A stretch of DNA of 64,000 nucleotides from the NCBI GenBank assembly GCA_947493955.1, contig CANLSQ010000001.1, forward strand, positions 496,001 through 560,000, given 5' to 3'. The notes under the pieces are model-generated. The model saw only the letters and a program-made list of their open reading frames with translations. It did no database searches and had not been told where the DNA came from. This stretch comes from an uncultured Sphingomonadaceae bacterium (lineage in GTDB: Bacteria > Pseudomonadota > Alphaproteobacteria > Sphingomonadales > Sphingomonadaceae). The position numbers and the translations under genes were made by a program. Shown one piece after another: positions 7,898-18,453 of the stretch; position 1 is the stretch's first letter, and each line of letters begins with the position of its first letter.

Positions 7898-8917
7898 TTA
7901 CCTTGGAATATGTCCGATCGTATCGCCGACGGACAGGCCCAGACTGGCGGCAGCATCCTCATCAATCGTGACGCCGCCTTCCGCTTCACCGACAAAGGCG
8001 TAAGTGGCTTGAAAATCGTGAAGCCTACCGCAAGAGATTATGGACTTGAGACCGGCACCCGAAGCGGTGATGGCCATGATCTCATCCGATTTGGCATTTT
8101 TTACGCTGGTCACATCATCTGTTTTGGCGATCATCGTCGGGCCGCCGTCAAAAATATCGACATAGCCGTCATAAGAGAAATTCTCGTTCTCCAGCATCCG
8201 CATCGCAGCACGGCCATTGGGATGGGGTATACCGATAGCGGCGCGTGCCGTTTCACTCAGCATCGCCGTGTAAATCGGATGTTTGGGCATCAGGTCAGCG
8301 ATAAACTGATTGCCATGGATGGCGTTGAAATAGTCCGCTTCCTGAAACCCCATGCCGAAAAAGCGGCCGGCGAGCCCATCCCAGAAGGGTGAGCCACCCG
8401 CTTCGTCAATCACGCCCCGCAATTCTGCAAATAAGCGATCACCAAAGCGTGAGCGGTGCTCCTTGATGAACAGATAACGGCTGCGTGCCAAGAGCATGCC
8501 CAGTCCGCCCGCGCGCTCGCCGGGGTGGAGGAACAGGCCTCCAACTTCGCTGGCACCTTCCAGATCGGTGACCAAAGTCAGCATTTCCGCGCGAAAAGTC
8601 CGATCCAGTTCCTTGCTGGTCTGCGACAAGGTGCTGAGGCGATAGGAATAAAACGGCCAGCTTTGCCCGACCATGGTGAACAATTGCGACGTCCCGCGCA
8701 CTGCGCCGGTTTCGACATTCTCGAGCACCATCACAAACAGGTCATTGCCGTGTTCATCCGACGTCCGATCGAAAGCACGCGTGGAACGCCCCAGCTTCGC
8801 TGTCAGGCTGTCTTTGTCAGCGGGCAGGTTTGTGAACCCGCCGCCGGTCAGCTTTGCCATCTCGTAAAGATGCTGCAGGTCATCGATCCGCGCCGCCCTT
8901 ATTTTGAAATTAGTCAT
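7898..8917 (-). CDS. astA: Arginine N-succinyltransferase
   Basis: The 339-residue GNAT-related enzyme transfers succinyl from succinyl-CoA to the alpha-amino group of arginine, the first AST step. The N-terminus IRAARIDDLQHLYEMAKLTGGGFTNLP and the segment GTSQLFTMVGQSWPFYSYR are typical of AstA. GGLFLHPGERAGGLGMLLARSRYLF holds the CoA-binding turn, and the C-terminal FLKPH-equivalent region is intact. It appears single-chain; the AruF/AruG duplication seen in pseudomonads is absent from this window. Its ATG overlaps the stop of the upstream M20 gene (ATGA), indicating translational coupling. Confidence 0.95.
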   Translation of the reverse strand: MTNFKIRAARIDDLQHLYEMAKLTGGGFTNLPADKDSLTAKLGRSTRAFDRTSDEHGNDLFVMVLENVETGAVRGTSQLFTMVGQSWPFYSYRLSTLSQTSKELDRTFRAEMLTLVTDLEGASEVGGLFLHPGERAGGLGMLLARSRYLFIKEHRSRFGDRLFAELRGVIDEAGGSPFWDGLAGRFFGMGFQEADYFNAIHGNQFIADLMPKHPIYTAMLSETARAAIGIPHPNGRAAMRMLENENFSYDGYVDIFDGGPTMIAKTDDVTSVKNAKSDEIMAITASGAGLKSIISCGRLHDFQATYAFVGEAEGGVTIDEDAAASLGLSVGDTIGHIPR

Positions 8918-10122
8918 AATCCCCCTTTGGCGGCAATACGCATGATTGTAAGCGCCGATAACTGTGTGCGTTCGACAAGACTGTCCGCGATCAGAAACTC
9001 GTCCGCGCTGTGAATAGCGCCGCCGCGTACCCCCATTGTGTCAACAACCGGCACACCGCAAGCAGCAATATTATTCCCGTCACAAACACCGCCGGTCCCC
9101 CGCCAGTTGATGTCCAGCCCCAGATCCGCGCCGCAGCTTTTGACCAGATGAAACAGCTTTTGAGCCTGCGGGTCAATCGGCTTGGGCGGACGACCAAAGC
9201 CGCCATGACAATGCACATCAAGATCATGACCCCGGGCAATGATGCCGACCAGATTATCAAGTGTGTTTTGGGCCTCTTGCTGGTCTGCCAGCGTCTTGGG
9301 CCGGAAATTTACGCGTAAAATGGCATGATCGGGAACGGCGTTATTGGGGCCGCCGCCTTCAATTTTGGCCGGGTTAACACTTAATCCTTCTCGGTGCAGG
9401 GCCTTCAGTTGCAGAGCCATATCGGCGGCAGCGATCAGCGCATTGCGACCTTCATCAGGGTTGCGGCCGGCATGGGCGCTTTTGCCTGTAAAAATGATCG
9501 AGAAATTACCGCTACCGCCGCGCTCGCCGGCCAGAGTGCCGTCGGGCAGGGCAGGTTCGTAGGTGAGGGCGGCGACCTTGCCCTTGGCGCAGCGTTCAAT
9601 CAGCGCAGAGGAGGAAGCAGAACCCACTTCTTCATCGCTGTTGATCATGATGTCATAGCCGATATGTTTGGCCTGTTCGCATTGCTCCAGCAATTGCAAC
9701 GCGCCTAGCATGACCGAAAGACCGCCCTTCATATCCGCGACCCCGGGGCCATTGAGCACGCCATCTTCGATCCATTCGAGATTCTGGAAATGGTGATCGA
9801 CAGGGAAAACAGTATCCATGTGGCCGGTAAGCAATATCCGCACAGGTGCGTCAGGACGGATAGAACCATGGAGGTGTTGACCTCGCTGGACCTGATCAAC
9901 GGAACCGTCGGAGTGTACGGCTTCGACCGGGTCTGGATCAACCAGTTTTATGTCCCCAGGCAAGGCAGAAAAAGCATCTGCCAACTGGCCAGCAACGGTT
10001 TTCAGGCCATCCAGATTGGTGGTGCCGCTATTGATTCTGGACCAGGTTTCCGTGCGTTGCAGAAGCGGCAAGCCTTCGGCAATTTCCAGAATAGCGCTTT
10101 CGGGAGGAGGATTTGCTTTCAT
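8914..10122 (-). CDS. M20-family zinc peptidase, glutamate-carboxypeptidase (CPG2)-like
   Basis: A 402-residue two-domain metallo-hydrolase. Zinc-site motifs: LTGHMDTVFP (His-x-Asp), GVADMKGGLSVML (bridging Asp), INSDEEVGS (catalytic Glu and ligand Glu), LTYEPALPDG (Glu ligand) and GAIHSADE near the end (His ligand). The lid/dimer domain starts GSGNFSIIFTGKSAHAGRNP. These features are closest to carboxypeptidase G2, which cleaves N-acyl-glutamates, rather than DapE or ArgE. It is the first gene of the AST operon and overlaps astA by 4 bases, so I infer it may release succinate from N-succinylglutamate in place of AstE. An upstream GTG at 10158 is an alternative start. Confidence 0.85.
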   Translation of the reverse strand: MKANPPPESAILEIAEGLPLLQRTETWSRINSGTTNLDGLKTVAGQLADAFSALPGDIKLVDPDPVEAVHSDGSVDQVQRGQHLHGSIRPDAPVRILLTGHMDTVFPVDHHFQNLEWIEDGVLNGPGVADMKGGLSVMLGALQLLEQCEQAKHIGYDIMINSDEEVGSASSSALIERCAKGKVAALTYEPALPDGTLAGERGGSGNFSIIFTGKSAHAGRNPDEGRNALIAAADMALQLKALHREGLSVNPAKIEGGGPNNAVPDHAILRVNFRPKTLADQQEAQNTLDNLVGIIARGHDLDVHCHGGFGRPPKPIDPQAQKLFHLVKSCGADLGLDINWRGTGGVCDGNNIAACGVPVVDTMGVRGGAIHSADEFLIADSLVERTQLSALTIMRIAAKGGL

Positions 10123-10182
10123 TTGAAACTGATAGCATTTGTAATCAATCGCTGTCACCTTTTTCCAGCGACAACTGCAGGT

Positions 10183-10686
10183 CTAATATCGGGCGTCTGC
10201 AATCAGGTCGTTGACGCCCTGATGAATTTCTTCCCACAGATTGCGCTCCTCCTGCTCCGTATCCGGGATGGTTTCAGCAATGACATGTACCGCGGCATCG
10301 ACCAACCCGCTAAACCAGTCAGTGTGCACATGCAGTGTTTCCTCGTGATGCGGAACGGTACTGCCGAACATGATGCGGATTTCCTGCGGACTTTCTAGCC
10401 AGTTCATCAAGCAGTAGACAACGCTTTCCACCATTTCGGCTTCGAGTTTAACTGTGTTCCCGAGGCCATGCTCACGGAAAGAATCTCGGGCTTCGGGGTG
10501 TATGTCATAGTATCGTTTCATCACCGGCTCGGTAATATCACCAAGCCTGTCTGCTGCTCGTTCGAGGCTTGTTTCGAGTAGTGTTATTTTTTCATCCAGA
10601 ACCATGGGTGAGAATTTCTGGACCATCTTTACGCCATCGGCAAGGATTTGATTTCCGGCATTTACAAAAATCGAGTCACACGTCAT
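10183..10686 (-). CDS. Putative globin-like protein
   Basis: An all-helical protein of about 167 residues with no signal or membrane segment. [31 protein letters not shown] resembles globin helices [31 protein letters not shown] resembles the F-G region (histidines near the proximal position, then W-F-x-GLxDA), ending [19 protein letters not shown] like helix H. I call it globin-like with reserve, because the distal site is not clear and heme binding cannot be read from sequence alone. The start is uncertain: ATG 10686 (GGAGG about 14 bases upstream) or ATG 10626. It is divergent from malate synthase; the two genes share the 93-bp gap. Confidence 0.55.
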   Translation of the reverse strand: MTCDSIFVNAGNQILADGVKMVQKFSPMVLDEKITLLETSLERAADRLGDITEPVMKRYYDIHPEARDSFREHGLGNTVKLEAEMVESVVYCLMNWLESPQEIRIMFGSTVPHHEETLHVHTDWFSGLVDAAVHVIAETIPDTEQEERNLWEEIHQGVNDLIADARY

Positions 10687-10779
10687 AGGATGCGACCGAT
10701 TCCTCCCCGGATTATCTGCTTTTACGCTCAGGCAATGATGTCGGGGGCGTGCTATGTTTTTGAACAAGAGGAACCCTTC

Positions 10780-12894
10780 ATGTCCGAATATGTCCATCAA
10801 AACGGTGTCCAGATTTCGTCACTATTGTTTGATTTTGTCAATGAACGCGCCCTGGCTGGCACTGGTGTGGATCAGGATCAGTTCTGGTCTGGTTTTGCTG
10901 ATCTTTTGGCCCGTTTTGCTCCGCGCAATGCTGAACTGCTGGCCAAACGGGAAAAACTGCAGTCACAGATTGATGACTGGCATGTCGCCAACAAGGGCAA
11001 ACCAATTGATCAGGCGGCCTATCAGGCGTTCCTGAAAGAGATCGGGTATCTTGTGGATGAGCCAGCACCTTTTGCCATCACAACGGAAAATGTAGATCCG
11101 GAAATTGCTACAATGGCGGGGCCACAACTGGTGGTGCCTTCACTGAATGACCGTTTCGTACTGAACGCCGCCAATGCGCGCTGGGGCAGCCTTTATGACG
11201 CCTTCTACGGCACCGACGCACTGGACGCGGCACCGGCCCAACCCGGCGGTTATGACCCTGTACGCGGTGCAGCGGTGATCAATGCGGCCAAGGCGTTTCT
11301 AGATGAGACATTGCCGCTGTCGAACGGTAGCTGGAGTGATCTGGCCAATGTCAAAGAAAACGGCATCCCGCTGAAAGATCCTTCGCAATGCGTTGGATGG
11401 AATGACAAGGGATGCCTGTTCAAACATAACGGCCTGCATGTTGACGTGATATTTGATGCGGATCACCCAATCGGCAAGGATGATCCAGCCAATATTGCCG
11501 ACGTCTATCTGGAAGCGGCTCTGACGACGATTATCGACATGGAAGATTCCGTCGCTGCGGTTGACGCGGAAGACAAGGTTCTTGCCTATAGTAACTGGCT
11601 TGGATTGATGCGTGGTGATTTGGCAGCCAAGTTTATGAAAGGCGGCAAGGAGGCCGAGCGCCGTGCCAACCCGGATCGTGACTATGTCGATCAGGATGGT
11701 AATGCTTTCACACTGCCAGGGCGCAGCCTGATGTTTGTTCGCAATGTCGGGCATTTGATGACCAATCCGGCCGTATTGCTGAGCGACGGGTCAGAAGCGC
11801 CCGAGGGTCTGCTCGACGGCGTATTTACCAGCCTGATTGCGATGCATGACCTGAAAGGGTTGGGCGAGCTGCGCAACAGCAAGGCCGGCTCCATCTATAT
11901 CGTGAAACCGAAAATGCACGGGCCGGAAGAATGTGCCTTGACCAATGATCTGTTCGATGCGGTGGAGGATCTGCTTGGGTTGGCCCGCAACACGATAAAG
12001 GTGGGCGTAATGGACGAAGAACGCCGGACCTCTGCCAACCTTGCGGCCTGCATTGAGGCTGTGAAAGACCGGATTGTGTTTATTAACACAGGCTTCCTGG
12101 ACCGTACCGGTGATGAAATCCATACCAGCATGCAGGGTGGCGCCATGGTCGCAAAAGCAGACATGAAATCCAGCGACTGGATTCAATCCTACGAAGCCCG
12201 CAATGTTGCTATCGGTCTGGCTTGCGGCATGTCCGGCAAGGCGCAGATCGGCAAAGGCATGTGGGCGGCCCCCGACATGATGGCAGATATGATGGAGCAG
12301 AAAATCGGTCATCCGATGACCGGCGCAAATACCGCATGGGTGCCAAGCCCGACGGCGGCGACCTTGCACGCCATTCACTATCACCGGCTGGACGTGTTCG
12401 CGCGTCAGAAAGAGGTGGCAAGTGAAGGAATACCATCACTGGACAAGCTGCTCACTATTCCTCTGTCAGAGGGGCATAATTGGTCGGCCGAAGAAATTGA
12501 ACGCGAGCTGGATAACAACGCGCAAGGCATATTGGGCTACGTGGTACGCTGGGTTGACCAGGGCATTGGCTGTTCCAAGGTTCCGGATATTCATGATGTC
12601 GGCCTGATGGAGGATCGCGCTACCCTTAGGATTTCATCCCAGCATATGGCAAACTGGATGTTGCATGGTGTCTGTTCCGCAGAGCAAGTTGATGCCGCGC
12701 TGCTGCGCATGGCGGCGAAGGTCGATGGTCAGAATGCTGGCGATCCGTTGTATCAGCCGATGGCGAGTGATCCGGCCGGCAGTCTGGCATTTCAGGCCGC
12801 ACGGGATCTGGTGTTCAAGGGCATCGAGCAGCCAAGCGGTTATACAGAACCCTTGCTGCACGCCTATCGCCGGAAACTGAAAGCAGTAAGCTAG
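10780..12894 (+). CDS. glcB: Malate synthase G
   Basis: The 704-residue monomeric isoform G joins glyoxylate and acetyl-CoA to malate and CoA, the second glyoxylate-shunt step. Recognisable segments are [49 protein letters not shown] (metal-site acid), [20 protein letters not shown] (catalytic arginine region) and [20 protein letters not shown]. The ATG at 10780 follows AGAGGAA; the frame extends upstream to 10648, but that part runs through the divergent promoter region. Its length is close to E. coli GlcB (723). No isocitrate lyase is in the window. The stop shares CTAG with convergent rsmA. Confidence 0.97.
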   Translation: MSEYVHQNGVQISSLLFDFVNERALAGTGVDQDQFWSGFADLLARFAPRNAELLAKREKLQSQIDDWHVANKGKPIDQAAYQAFLKEIGYLVDEPAPFAITTENVDPEIATMAGPQLVVPSLNDRFVLNAANARWGSLYDAFYGTDALDAAPAQPGGYDPVRGAAVINAAKAFLDETLPLSNGSWSDLANVKENGIPLKDPSQCVGWNDKGCLFKHNGLHVDVIFDADHPIGKDDPANIADVYLEAALTTIIDMEDSVAAVDAEDKVLAYSNWLGLMRGDLAAKFMKGGKEAERRANPDRDYVDQDGNAFTLPGRSLMFVRNVGHLMTNPAVLLSDGSEAPEGLLDGVFTSLIAMHDLKGLGELRNSKAGSIYIVKPKMHGPEECALTNDLFDAVEDLLGLARNTIKVGVMDEERRTSANLAACIEAVKDRIVFINTGFLDRTGDEIHTSMQGGAMVAKADMKSSDWIQSYEARNVAIGLACGMSGKAQIGKGMWAAPDMMADMMEQKIGHPMTGANTAWVPSPTAATLHAIHYHRLDVFARQKEVASEGIPSLDKLLTIPLSEGHNWSAEEIERELDNNAQGILGYVVRWVDQGIGCSKVPDIHDVGLMEDRATLRISSQHMANWMLHGVCSAEQVDAALLRMAAKVDGQNAGDPLYQPMASDPAGSLAFQAARDLVFKGIEQPSGYTEPLLHAYRRKLKAVS

Positions 12895-13733
12895 GCCGAC
12901 AGAAAGCGGGCCAGTGCTACAAATTCGTCCACGCTGACCGTTTCAGGGCGGCGAGCGCCGTCAATCCCCGCGTCTTTCAGGGCGTCGAGTCCGCCGGGCA
13001 GGCCTTTCAGGCTTTGCCGCAGCATTTTGCGGCGCTGGCTGAAAGCGGTCTGAGTCAGTTTGGCTAACACCTCTGGGTCTACACCGTCGGGCTGTTCTTT
13101 TGGTGTCAGATGCACGATCGCCGACATCACCTTCGGCGGCGGCGTGAAGGCTGAGCGGTGGACCGACATTGCAAGTTTCGCATCGCAGCGCCACTGCGCC
13201 AAAATGGACAGGCGCCCATATGCACTGGAGCCCGCATCGGCAACAATCCGGTCGGCGACTTCCCGCTGGAACATCAGCGTCAGGGATTGCCAAGCGGGCG
13301 GCCACACAGAACTGGACAGCCATTTTATTAGAAGCGCGGAGCCAACATTATAGGGGAGGTTGGATGCGATGTGAAAAGGTGCGTCGAATAATTGCGACAG
13401 GTCAATTTTCAAGGCATCTTCGTTGATAACCTGCAATTGCCCGGGAAAATGATCCGCAAGATCAGCCAAAGCAGGCAGACATCGTTCATCTCGCTCTACC
13501 GCTGTCACCTTTGCGCCCGCCTGCAACAGCGCCTGTGTCAGTCCGCCGGGACCGGGGCCGACTTCAAACACCTGGGCGTTTTCCAGATCGCCTGGAACTG
13601 ACGCGATGCGCGACAATAGCTGGGTATCAAGCAGGAAATTCTGGCCGAGTGCCTTGTTGGCGGTCAGGCCATGTTTTTTGATCACCTCCCTCAAGGGAGG
13701 CAGGGATGGTGGCTGTGTCGATGAGTGGCTCAA
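12891..13733 (-). CDS. rsmA: 16S rRNA dimethyladenosine transferase RsmA/KsgA
   Basis: The 280-residue SAM-dependent enzyme dimethylates the two adjacent adenines in the 3'-terminal hairpin of 16S rRNA (A1518/A1519) during late 30S assembly. Key motifs are [10 protein letters not shown] (N-terminal), [18 protein letters not shown] (SAM binding, about 55-72), [10 protein letters not shown] and the catalytic [15 protein letters not shown] at about 124. The C-terminal helical domain is present ([15 protein letters not shown]). It is the last gene of the lptD-surA-pdxA-rsmA run; its ATG overlaps the pdxA stop. Confidence 0.97.
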   Translation of the reverse strand: MSHSSTQPPSLPPLREVIKKHGLTANKALGQNFLLDTQLLSRIASVPGDLENAQVFEVGPGPGGLTQALLQAGAKVTAVERDERCLPALADLADHFPGQLQVINEDALKIDLSQLFDAPFHIASNLPYNVGSALLIKWLSSSVWPPAWQSLTLMFQREVADRIVADAGSSAYGRLSILAQWRCDAKLAMSVHRSAFTPPPKVMSAIVHLTPKEQPDGVDPEVLAKLTQTAFSQRRKMLRQSLKGLPGGLDALKDAGIDGARRPETVSVDEFVALARFLSA

Positions 13734-14740
13734 AGGTCGTATTTTTCGCGATTGGAAACGGCGGTGGCGGCCATCTGGACAGCCGCAATCATCGACCGGG
13801 GATCGGCAATTCCTTGTCCTGCTATCCCGAATGCAGTGCCATGATCGGGTGAGGTCCGGACGATCGGCAATCCAAGTGTCAAATTCACACCGTCGAAAAA
13901 ATGTAGTGTTTTCAGAGGTATTAAAGCCTGATCATGATAGGGGCACAGAGCCACATCATATCGTGATCGGGCCTCTTCATGAAACATGGTATCAGCAGGC
14001 AAGGGCCCGGACACATCAAAACCTTGCGCCACAAGCTCCTCAATCGCGGGTTCCATGACCAGTTTTTCCTCGTCACCCAAATTCCCGTTTTCCCCTGCAT
14101 GGGGATTAAGTCCAGCGATGGCGATTCGCGGATTCTCTATGCCAAAATTCCTGATCATGGCCTTATGAGCCGCCTTGGCACGTGCGATGATTAGTGACTT
14201 GCTGAGCTGTGAGGGCACATCTTTCAAAGCTATATGTGTTGTCATCGGAACTACGCGCAGCGAAGGACCGGCCAGCATCATCACTGCATTTTCCCGGGCG
14301 ATACCGCATCGCTCCGACACAAATTCGGTCTGCCCCGGATAACGGAACCCGACCTTGTACAATTGCGACTTGGAAACTGGAGCTGTAATGACTGCGCCAG
14401 CGTCCCCCGATCGCGCAAGCCCACACGCTATTTCCAGAGCATGTAAAGCACATTGAGCGCCGTCCAGCGTAGGTTGCCCTGGTACCGTAGGTTCGCCGTT
14501 GTGGATATGAAAGATCGGCAGGGCCGCATCAAATTTACTTTTGGCTTCGGCAGGATCGGATATCTTGATAATGGGTGCGCCGCAAAGCCCGTTACTATCT
14601 GATCCTTTGAAATCTTCAAAATTCCCGACCGCAAAAAACGGGCTCAAACCAAGACTTTCCCGTTTAAGCCAGCTTTTACAAATGATTTCGGGCCCTATTC
14701 CTGCAGGATCACCGCACGAAAGGGCAAAGGGTTTTGTCAC
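13730..14740 (-). CDS. pdxA: 4-hydroxythreonine-4-phosphate dehydrogenase
   Basis: The 336-residue NAD-dependent, metal-dependent dehydrogenase works in the DXP-dependent pyridoxal-phosphate pathway. Motifs are [15 protein letters not shown] (N-terminal substrate loop), [24 protein letters not shown], the metal ligand region [25 protein letters not shown] and [26 protein letters not shown] start at the GTG at 14738-14740, preceded by GAGG at good spacing; a TTG at 14755 would add five residues and overlap surA. Both options are non-ATG, suggesting tuned translation after surA. Confidence 0.94.
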   Translation of the reverse strand: MTKPFALSCGDPAGIGPEIICKSWLKRESLGLSPFFAVGNFEDFKGSDSNGLCGAPIIKISDPAEAKSKFDAALPIFHIHNGEPTVPGQPTLDGAQCALHALEIACGLARSGDAGAVITAPVSKSQLYKVGFRYPGQTEFVSERCGIARENAVMMLAGPSLRVVPMTTHIALKDVPSQLSKSLIIARAKAAHKAMIRNFGIENPRIAIAGLNPHAGENGNLGDEEKLVMEPAIEELVAQGFDVSGPLPADTMFHEEARSRYDVALCPYHDQALIPLKTLHFFDGVNLTLGLPIVRTSPDHGTAFGIAGQGIADPRSMIAAVQMAATAVSNREKYDL

Positions 14741-14751
14741 CCTCGCATTCC

Positions 14752-16116
14752 TCAATTATATTCGATAATGGCGTCACGGCGCAGATCGCGCAGGTAAATT
14801 TGCGCACGTTTGTTGATCCGCTCATTTTCCAGATCCGACATAATCTTGTCAAAAGATGGTGCTGTTGCGGTTTGCGGATCGTCGCGGCCACATAGGATTA
14901 ACACACGTACGCCATCTGTTACGGATCCAAAAGGCTGGCTGGCCTGTCCAATCTGCAGGTTGGCGATAGTGTTCTGTAGTGGACCAGGTAAGTCCTTCAG
15001 ACGCACTTGATCATTGTCAACCACCGACGCTCCGATATTGGCGGCTATTTCATTGGCGGCACCACAGCCTTTGATGTTTTGGGTAGCCGTAGCAAATTCT
15101 GCTGCACGACTGGTCGCCTGTGCTTCGGTCGTTCCAGGTGGGAAACCGATGGCGAGCTGTTTAAGGCTTAAGACCGCATTGCGCGGGTCGGCTGTGAGTA
15201 TCTGACGTTGGTCGATGAGATATAATATCGAGAAACCACCGGGAACCTGAACGGGACCAACCACCTGGCCAATCTGCATCTGTGCTGCTGTATCCGCCAA
15301 AGATTGCGGTAATTGCACAGGGCGGACCCAACCGAGGTCACCACCAGTGACAGCTGTAGAAGCTTCGGAAAATTGACGCGCATAGGCGACAAAAGAACCG
15401 CCCTGACGGATCTGATCCAATATCTGGCGCATGTTGGATGCAACCTGTTCGGCGGCCTCGGGGGCCGCTGACATATAAATCTCGCCAATGCGATATTCGG
15501 TCGTCCCTTTCGACGCATTTAACCGCTCTATAATGGCATTTACCTCTTCATCGCCGACATTGATGAAGGGTTGAATATTACGGCGTAGCAAGCGGCTCCA
15601 TGCGAGCTCGCCTTTGATCTGCTGTTTCAGTGTATTTGCCGAGGAGCCTCGGGACCGCAAATAATCGTCAAATGCGTCGATATCCTGTCTGAAATTCTGT
15701 TGGGCCACCTGATTGAACGTCTGGTTGATTTCAGCTTGAGAAATGGTGATTTCATTGGCTTCAGCTTCTTGTATCTGAAGCGTCTCGTCAATTAGGTTCC
15801 TCAATACCTGCAAGCGCAGACGGTCTTCCTCTTCTTTGGAAACCTCCCCTCCATTGGCCGCCACGATCAGCGCAAGGCGATGGTTGACATCAGTGCCGGT
15901 GATGATGTCCCCGTTCACCAAGGCGGTTGCTCGCCGAACGTTAGGATTATCTTCACCAAAAATGGTGAGTTGCTCGGGAATGTTTAGGCCTGCTTGAGGT
16001 ACAGCATTGTCCGAAACTGTCTGGCTTGATGACGGGGTCGCAGCCAACAGAGCGGCGGTGGCAGCAATCGCAAATTTTGCATGTTTGCCGGTAAATCGGG
16101 TACGCATAAAATTCAT
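14752..16116 (-). CDS. surA: Periplasmic chaperone / peptidyl-prolyl isomerase SurA
   Basis: The 454-residue periplasmic chaperone helps outer-membrane proteins, including LptD, fold. The N-terminal basic stretch plus hydrophobic core (FAIAATAALLAATPSSSQ) is a Sec signal peptide. The SurA N-domain covers about 55-190 (VNGDIITGTDVNHRLALI, LIDETLQIQEAEANEI). One clear parvulin domain (GEIYMSAAPEAAEQV through TGGDLGWVRP and IGQVVGPVQVPGGFSILYL) follows, and the C-terminal half carries a diverged second parvulin-like unit. The start at 16116 was chosen to give a normal signal peptide; the Shine-Dalgarno is weak. It sits 99 bases after lptD in the same operon. Confidence 0.93.
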   Translation of the reverse strand: MNFMRTRFTGKHAKFAIAATAALLAATPSSSQTVSDNAVPQAGLNIPEQLTIFGEDNPNVRRATALVNGDIITGTDVNHRLALIVAANGGEVSKEEEDRLRLQVLRNLIDETLQIQEAEANEITISQAEINQTFNQVAQQNFRQDIDAFDDYLRSRGSSANTLKQQIKGELAWSRLLRRNIQPFINVGDEEVNAIIERLNASKGTTEYRIGEIYMSAAPEAAEQVASNMRQILDQIRQGGSFVAYARQFSEASTAVTGGDLGWVRPVQLPQSLADTAAQMQIGQVVGPVQVPGGFSILYLIDQRQILTADPRNAVLSLKQLAIGFPPGTTEAQATSRAAEFATATQNIKGCGAANEIAANIGASVVDNDQVRLKDLPGPLQNTIANLQIGQASQPFGSVTDGVRVLILCGRDDPQTATAPSFDKIMSDLENERINKRAQIYLRDLRRDAIIEYN

Positions 16117-16215
16117 TTTTCGTTTCTTTTCAAACTCTAAGAACAACTTTAGACCTGCCAATATCACAAAAGGGCTGAACCTAATATGAGCAATCAAATA
16201 TCATTAACAAACGCC

Positions 16216-18453
16216 TTACACACCCAAATTGCGTAAAGCCAGTCGGAAGAGGAATGTGCTGCCGCGCTGGTCATCTCCCGTATCTTCATAATCATAGCGC
16301 CATGTTATGCCGAGAGACAAGCAACCATCATCATAGGCGACGCCGATCCGGTGCCGTACGGGTTCAAATCCGTCTGCAGAAGACAGCGGATCTTCCCGCG
16401 CATCGGTAAGATCGATGATCGCGGAACCGAATACAGACCAATATCGGTCTATCTGATAACGGCCACCAACACGGACCTCTTCACGATCACTAAGATCTTC
16501 AATCCCGGCGCCAATATCGCGGTTCAGCCGTAAATAACCGATTTGTGCGTAAGTATCCCGCGTGCCAACCGTGGCATCAATCTCGTTGCGCCGGACTGCA
16601 AGATTGTCTTTATCCAGCCGATATCGATGGGTAAACTTGACGATGTCCTTGAAGCGGACTTCCGTCCGTCCGACGATATCGGAAAACCTATCTGAAAGGC
16701 CGGTTCCGTCGGGAACAATGTTGCTATTATTGGCAAGTCGATAGCTTTGACCAACAATGGCATCGACGCGCAAATTAGGCCGGTTGAGATTCCATTCCAG
16801 ACCATAGGTGGCCCGAACGTTATCTTCATAGCGATCAAAGCCGGGGAACCGGTTGAGCGCAAACAAATTTGTATCTTCCAGATCGACCGAACGCGAATCT
16901 TCATTGGGAATCGACTGATTTGATATAGCGGGTGTCGCGACAACCTGAAAACGCGGTGTCAGCGTTTGGGTTCCGCCAAAGGCCTGCCCAATAAAAGGCC
17001 ACTTAATGTCTACGGCCGCCGTCACAATACCACGGGTTTGCCAGCCGGATTCGCCGCGATAAATAGCTGTCTCATTGAGTGCGTTGTCTTGGCTGTTATA
17101 GACGTCGCCGCGCGCAAAGCCGGTCAGGGTTATTTCCTGACCCAGGGTCGTCAGTTTGCGCAAATCCCACCGGGCGGATGCAAAAGCGCGTTGTGTGTCC
17201 TGACCCTCTGTGCGGCCGATGGCGAGGCTGTTGACCTGAATTTGCGTGCTCCCACCCAATACCGGTTCGGCAAAGCGCTTGCGATAGTCAACTACGGGCA
17301 AAGCGATTGGAACGCGGTTTTGCGGATCGCCAGCGCGCAAGGTCTGGAACGCCCACCCGGCCAGTGAAAAATAGCTGCTGTCGTCTATCCGTTCGACATT
17401 GATGGTCGATCGCAGGCTGTCATCGTCACTGATATCGTAGCGGCGCAGGAAAGTTCGGTCAGAGACCAATCTCGCGGATTGCGATATCGTCCAGTTCTCA
17501 TCCAGAATGAAGCGGCCAGTGGTTGCAAAATATCCCCTGAAATCTTTCTCTGCATCTGGCAATGGTCCGGACGCTCCAGTGGGGATACGGGATCCGTAAG
17601 TGGCGTAGCCGGTGAGTTGAAATGCGCCTTTTTCGCTTAGATTTCGATATGTCCCGCTGATCAACGGGGCTACCTCGGTAAAGACCTGAGTTGTTATCGT
17701 TGCGTCTTCATTGGGCGCAAGGTTGAAATAATAGGGAATGGAAACCGCAACGCCGTTGGTCGAATCAAACCTCAGATTAGGGACCAATATGCCGCTGCGA
17801 TTTTCGTTGCTGACCGGATGCGACAGGCCAGGCAGGGGAATGACCGGCAGTCCAAATATCTCGATCCGCGCCCCGTCATAGCTGACGCGTTTCTTGATCG
17901 GATCATAGCGAACTTTAACAGCTTTAATCTGCCAGCTGGGGTTTTTCGGGCAGCCATCTTCGGTGGTAACTGCACAGGCTGTGTAAGCGGCGCTGTCAAG
18001 TGTTAGAGCACCATCCGCAAACCGTTCTCCCTTTCGGGCGGCAAGCCGGCTGCCGTCATCGAGCACCAGCAATAAATTGTCGACGATTCCGTCTCGCAGA
18101 CTGTCGGTCAGCACAATGCTGTCGCCATAAGCGGTGTCGCCATCGGGGCTTATCGAACGAATACTACCTTCCGCACGCACGATACCGGTCTTGCGATTCC
18201 AGGTGACGGTATCGGAACGCAGTTTGTATCCGTCCCGGTTAAGCAGCACGTTGCCTTTGGCCGTTACAACATCATTTTCAAAATCATAATCTATCGTATC
18301 GGCGCTAAATTCAATTTCTTCTGATTGCTCAGGAGATTTTTGTGGCGCTTCTGCAGATGCTTGTGGTTGTCCGCCGGTATCCGCTTGCGCCATAGCGGAC
18401 TGTGGAAGGGCAATCGGAAGAGCCAATGCAATCAGTGCGATTGAAGATTTCAT
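16216..18453 (-). CDS. lptD: LPS-assembly outer membrane protein LptD
   Basis: A 745-residue outer-membrane beta-barrel that, with LptE, inserts lipopolysaccharide into the outer leaflet. The signal peptide covers residues 1-22 (ending AMAQA). The periplasmic OstA/LptA-like jellyroll lies at about 45-190 (IEFSADTIDYDFENDVVTAKGNV is the family signature, given here in part). A barrel of alternating strands runs to the end, closing with FLFRLALRNLGV. Cysteines near 160-170 (YTACAVTTEDGCP) may form the N-terminal disulfide partner. It is first of the lptD-surA-pdxA-rsmA operon and diverges from pepA across 262 bp. Confidence 0.95.
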   Translation of the reverse strand: MKSSIALIALALPIALPQSAMAQADTGGQPQASAEAPQKSPEQSEEIEFSADTIDYDFENDVVTAKGNVLLNRDGYKLRSDTVTWNRKTGIVRAEGSIRSISPDGDTAYGDSIVLTDSLRDGIVDNLLLVLDDGSRLAARKGERFADGALTLDSAAYTACAVTTEDGCPKNPSWQIKAVKVRYDPIKKRVSYDGARIEIFGLPVIPLPGLSHPVSNENRSGILVPNLRFDSTNGVAVSIPYYFNLAPNEDATITTQVFTEVAPLISGTYRNLSEKGAFQLTGYATYGSRIPTGASGPLPDAEKDFRGYFATTGRFILDENWTISQSARLVSDRTFLRRYDISDDDSLRSTINVERIDDSSYFSLAGWAFQTLRAGDPQNRVPIALPVVDYRKRFAEPVLGGSTQIQVNSLAIGRTEGQDTQRAFASARWDLRKLTTLGQEITLTGFARGDVYNSQDNALNETAIYRGESGWQTRGIVTAAVDIKWPFIGQAFGGTQTLTPRFQVVATPAISNQSIPNEDSRSVDLEDTNLFALNRFPGFDRYEDNVRATYGLEWNLNRPNLRVDAIVGQSYRLANNSNIVPDGTGLSDRFSDIVGRTEVRFKDIVKFTHRYRLDKDNLAVRRNEIDATVGTRDTYAQIGYLRLNRDIGAGIEDLSDREEVRVGGRYQIDRYWSVFGSAIIDLTDAREDPLSSADGFEPVRHRIGVAYDDGCLSLGITWRYDYEDTGDDQRGSTFLFRLALRNLGV

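Noticed and set aside
10648-10779. Upstream extension of malate synthase
   Set aside because: It overlaps the divergent globin-like gene and its promoter; the ATG at 10780 has a good ribosome site and gives normal length.
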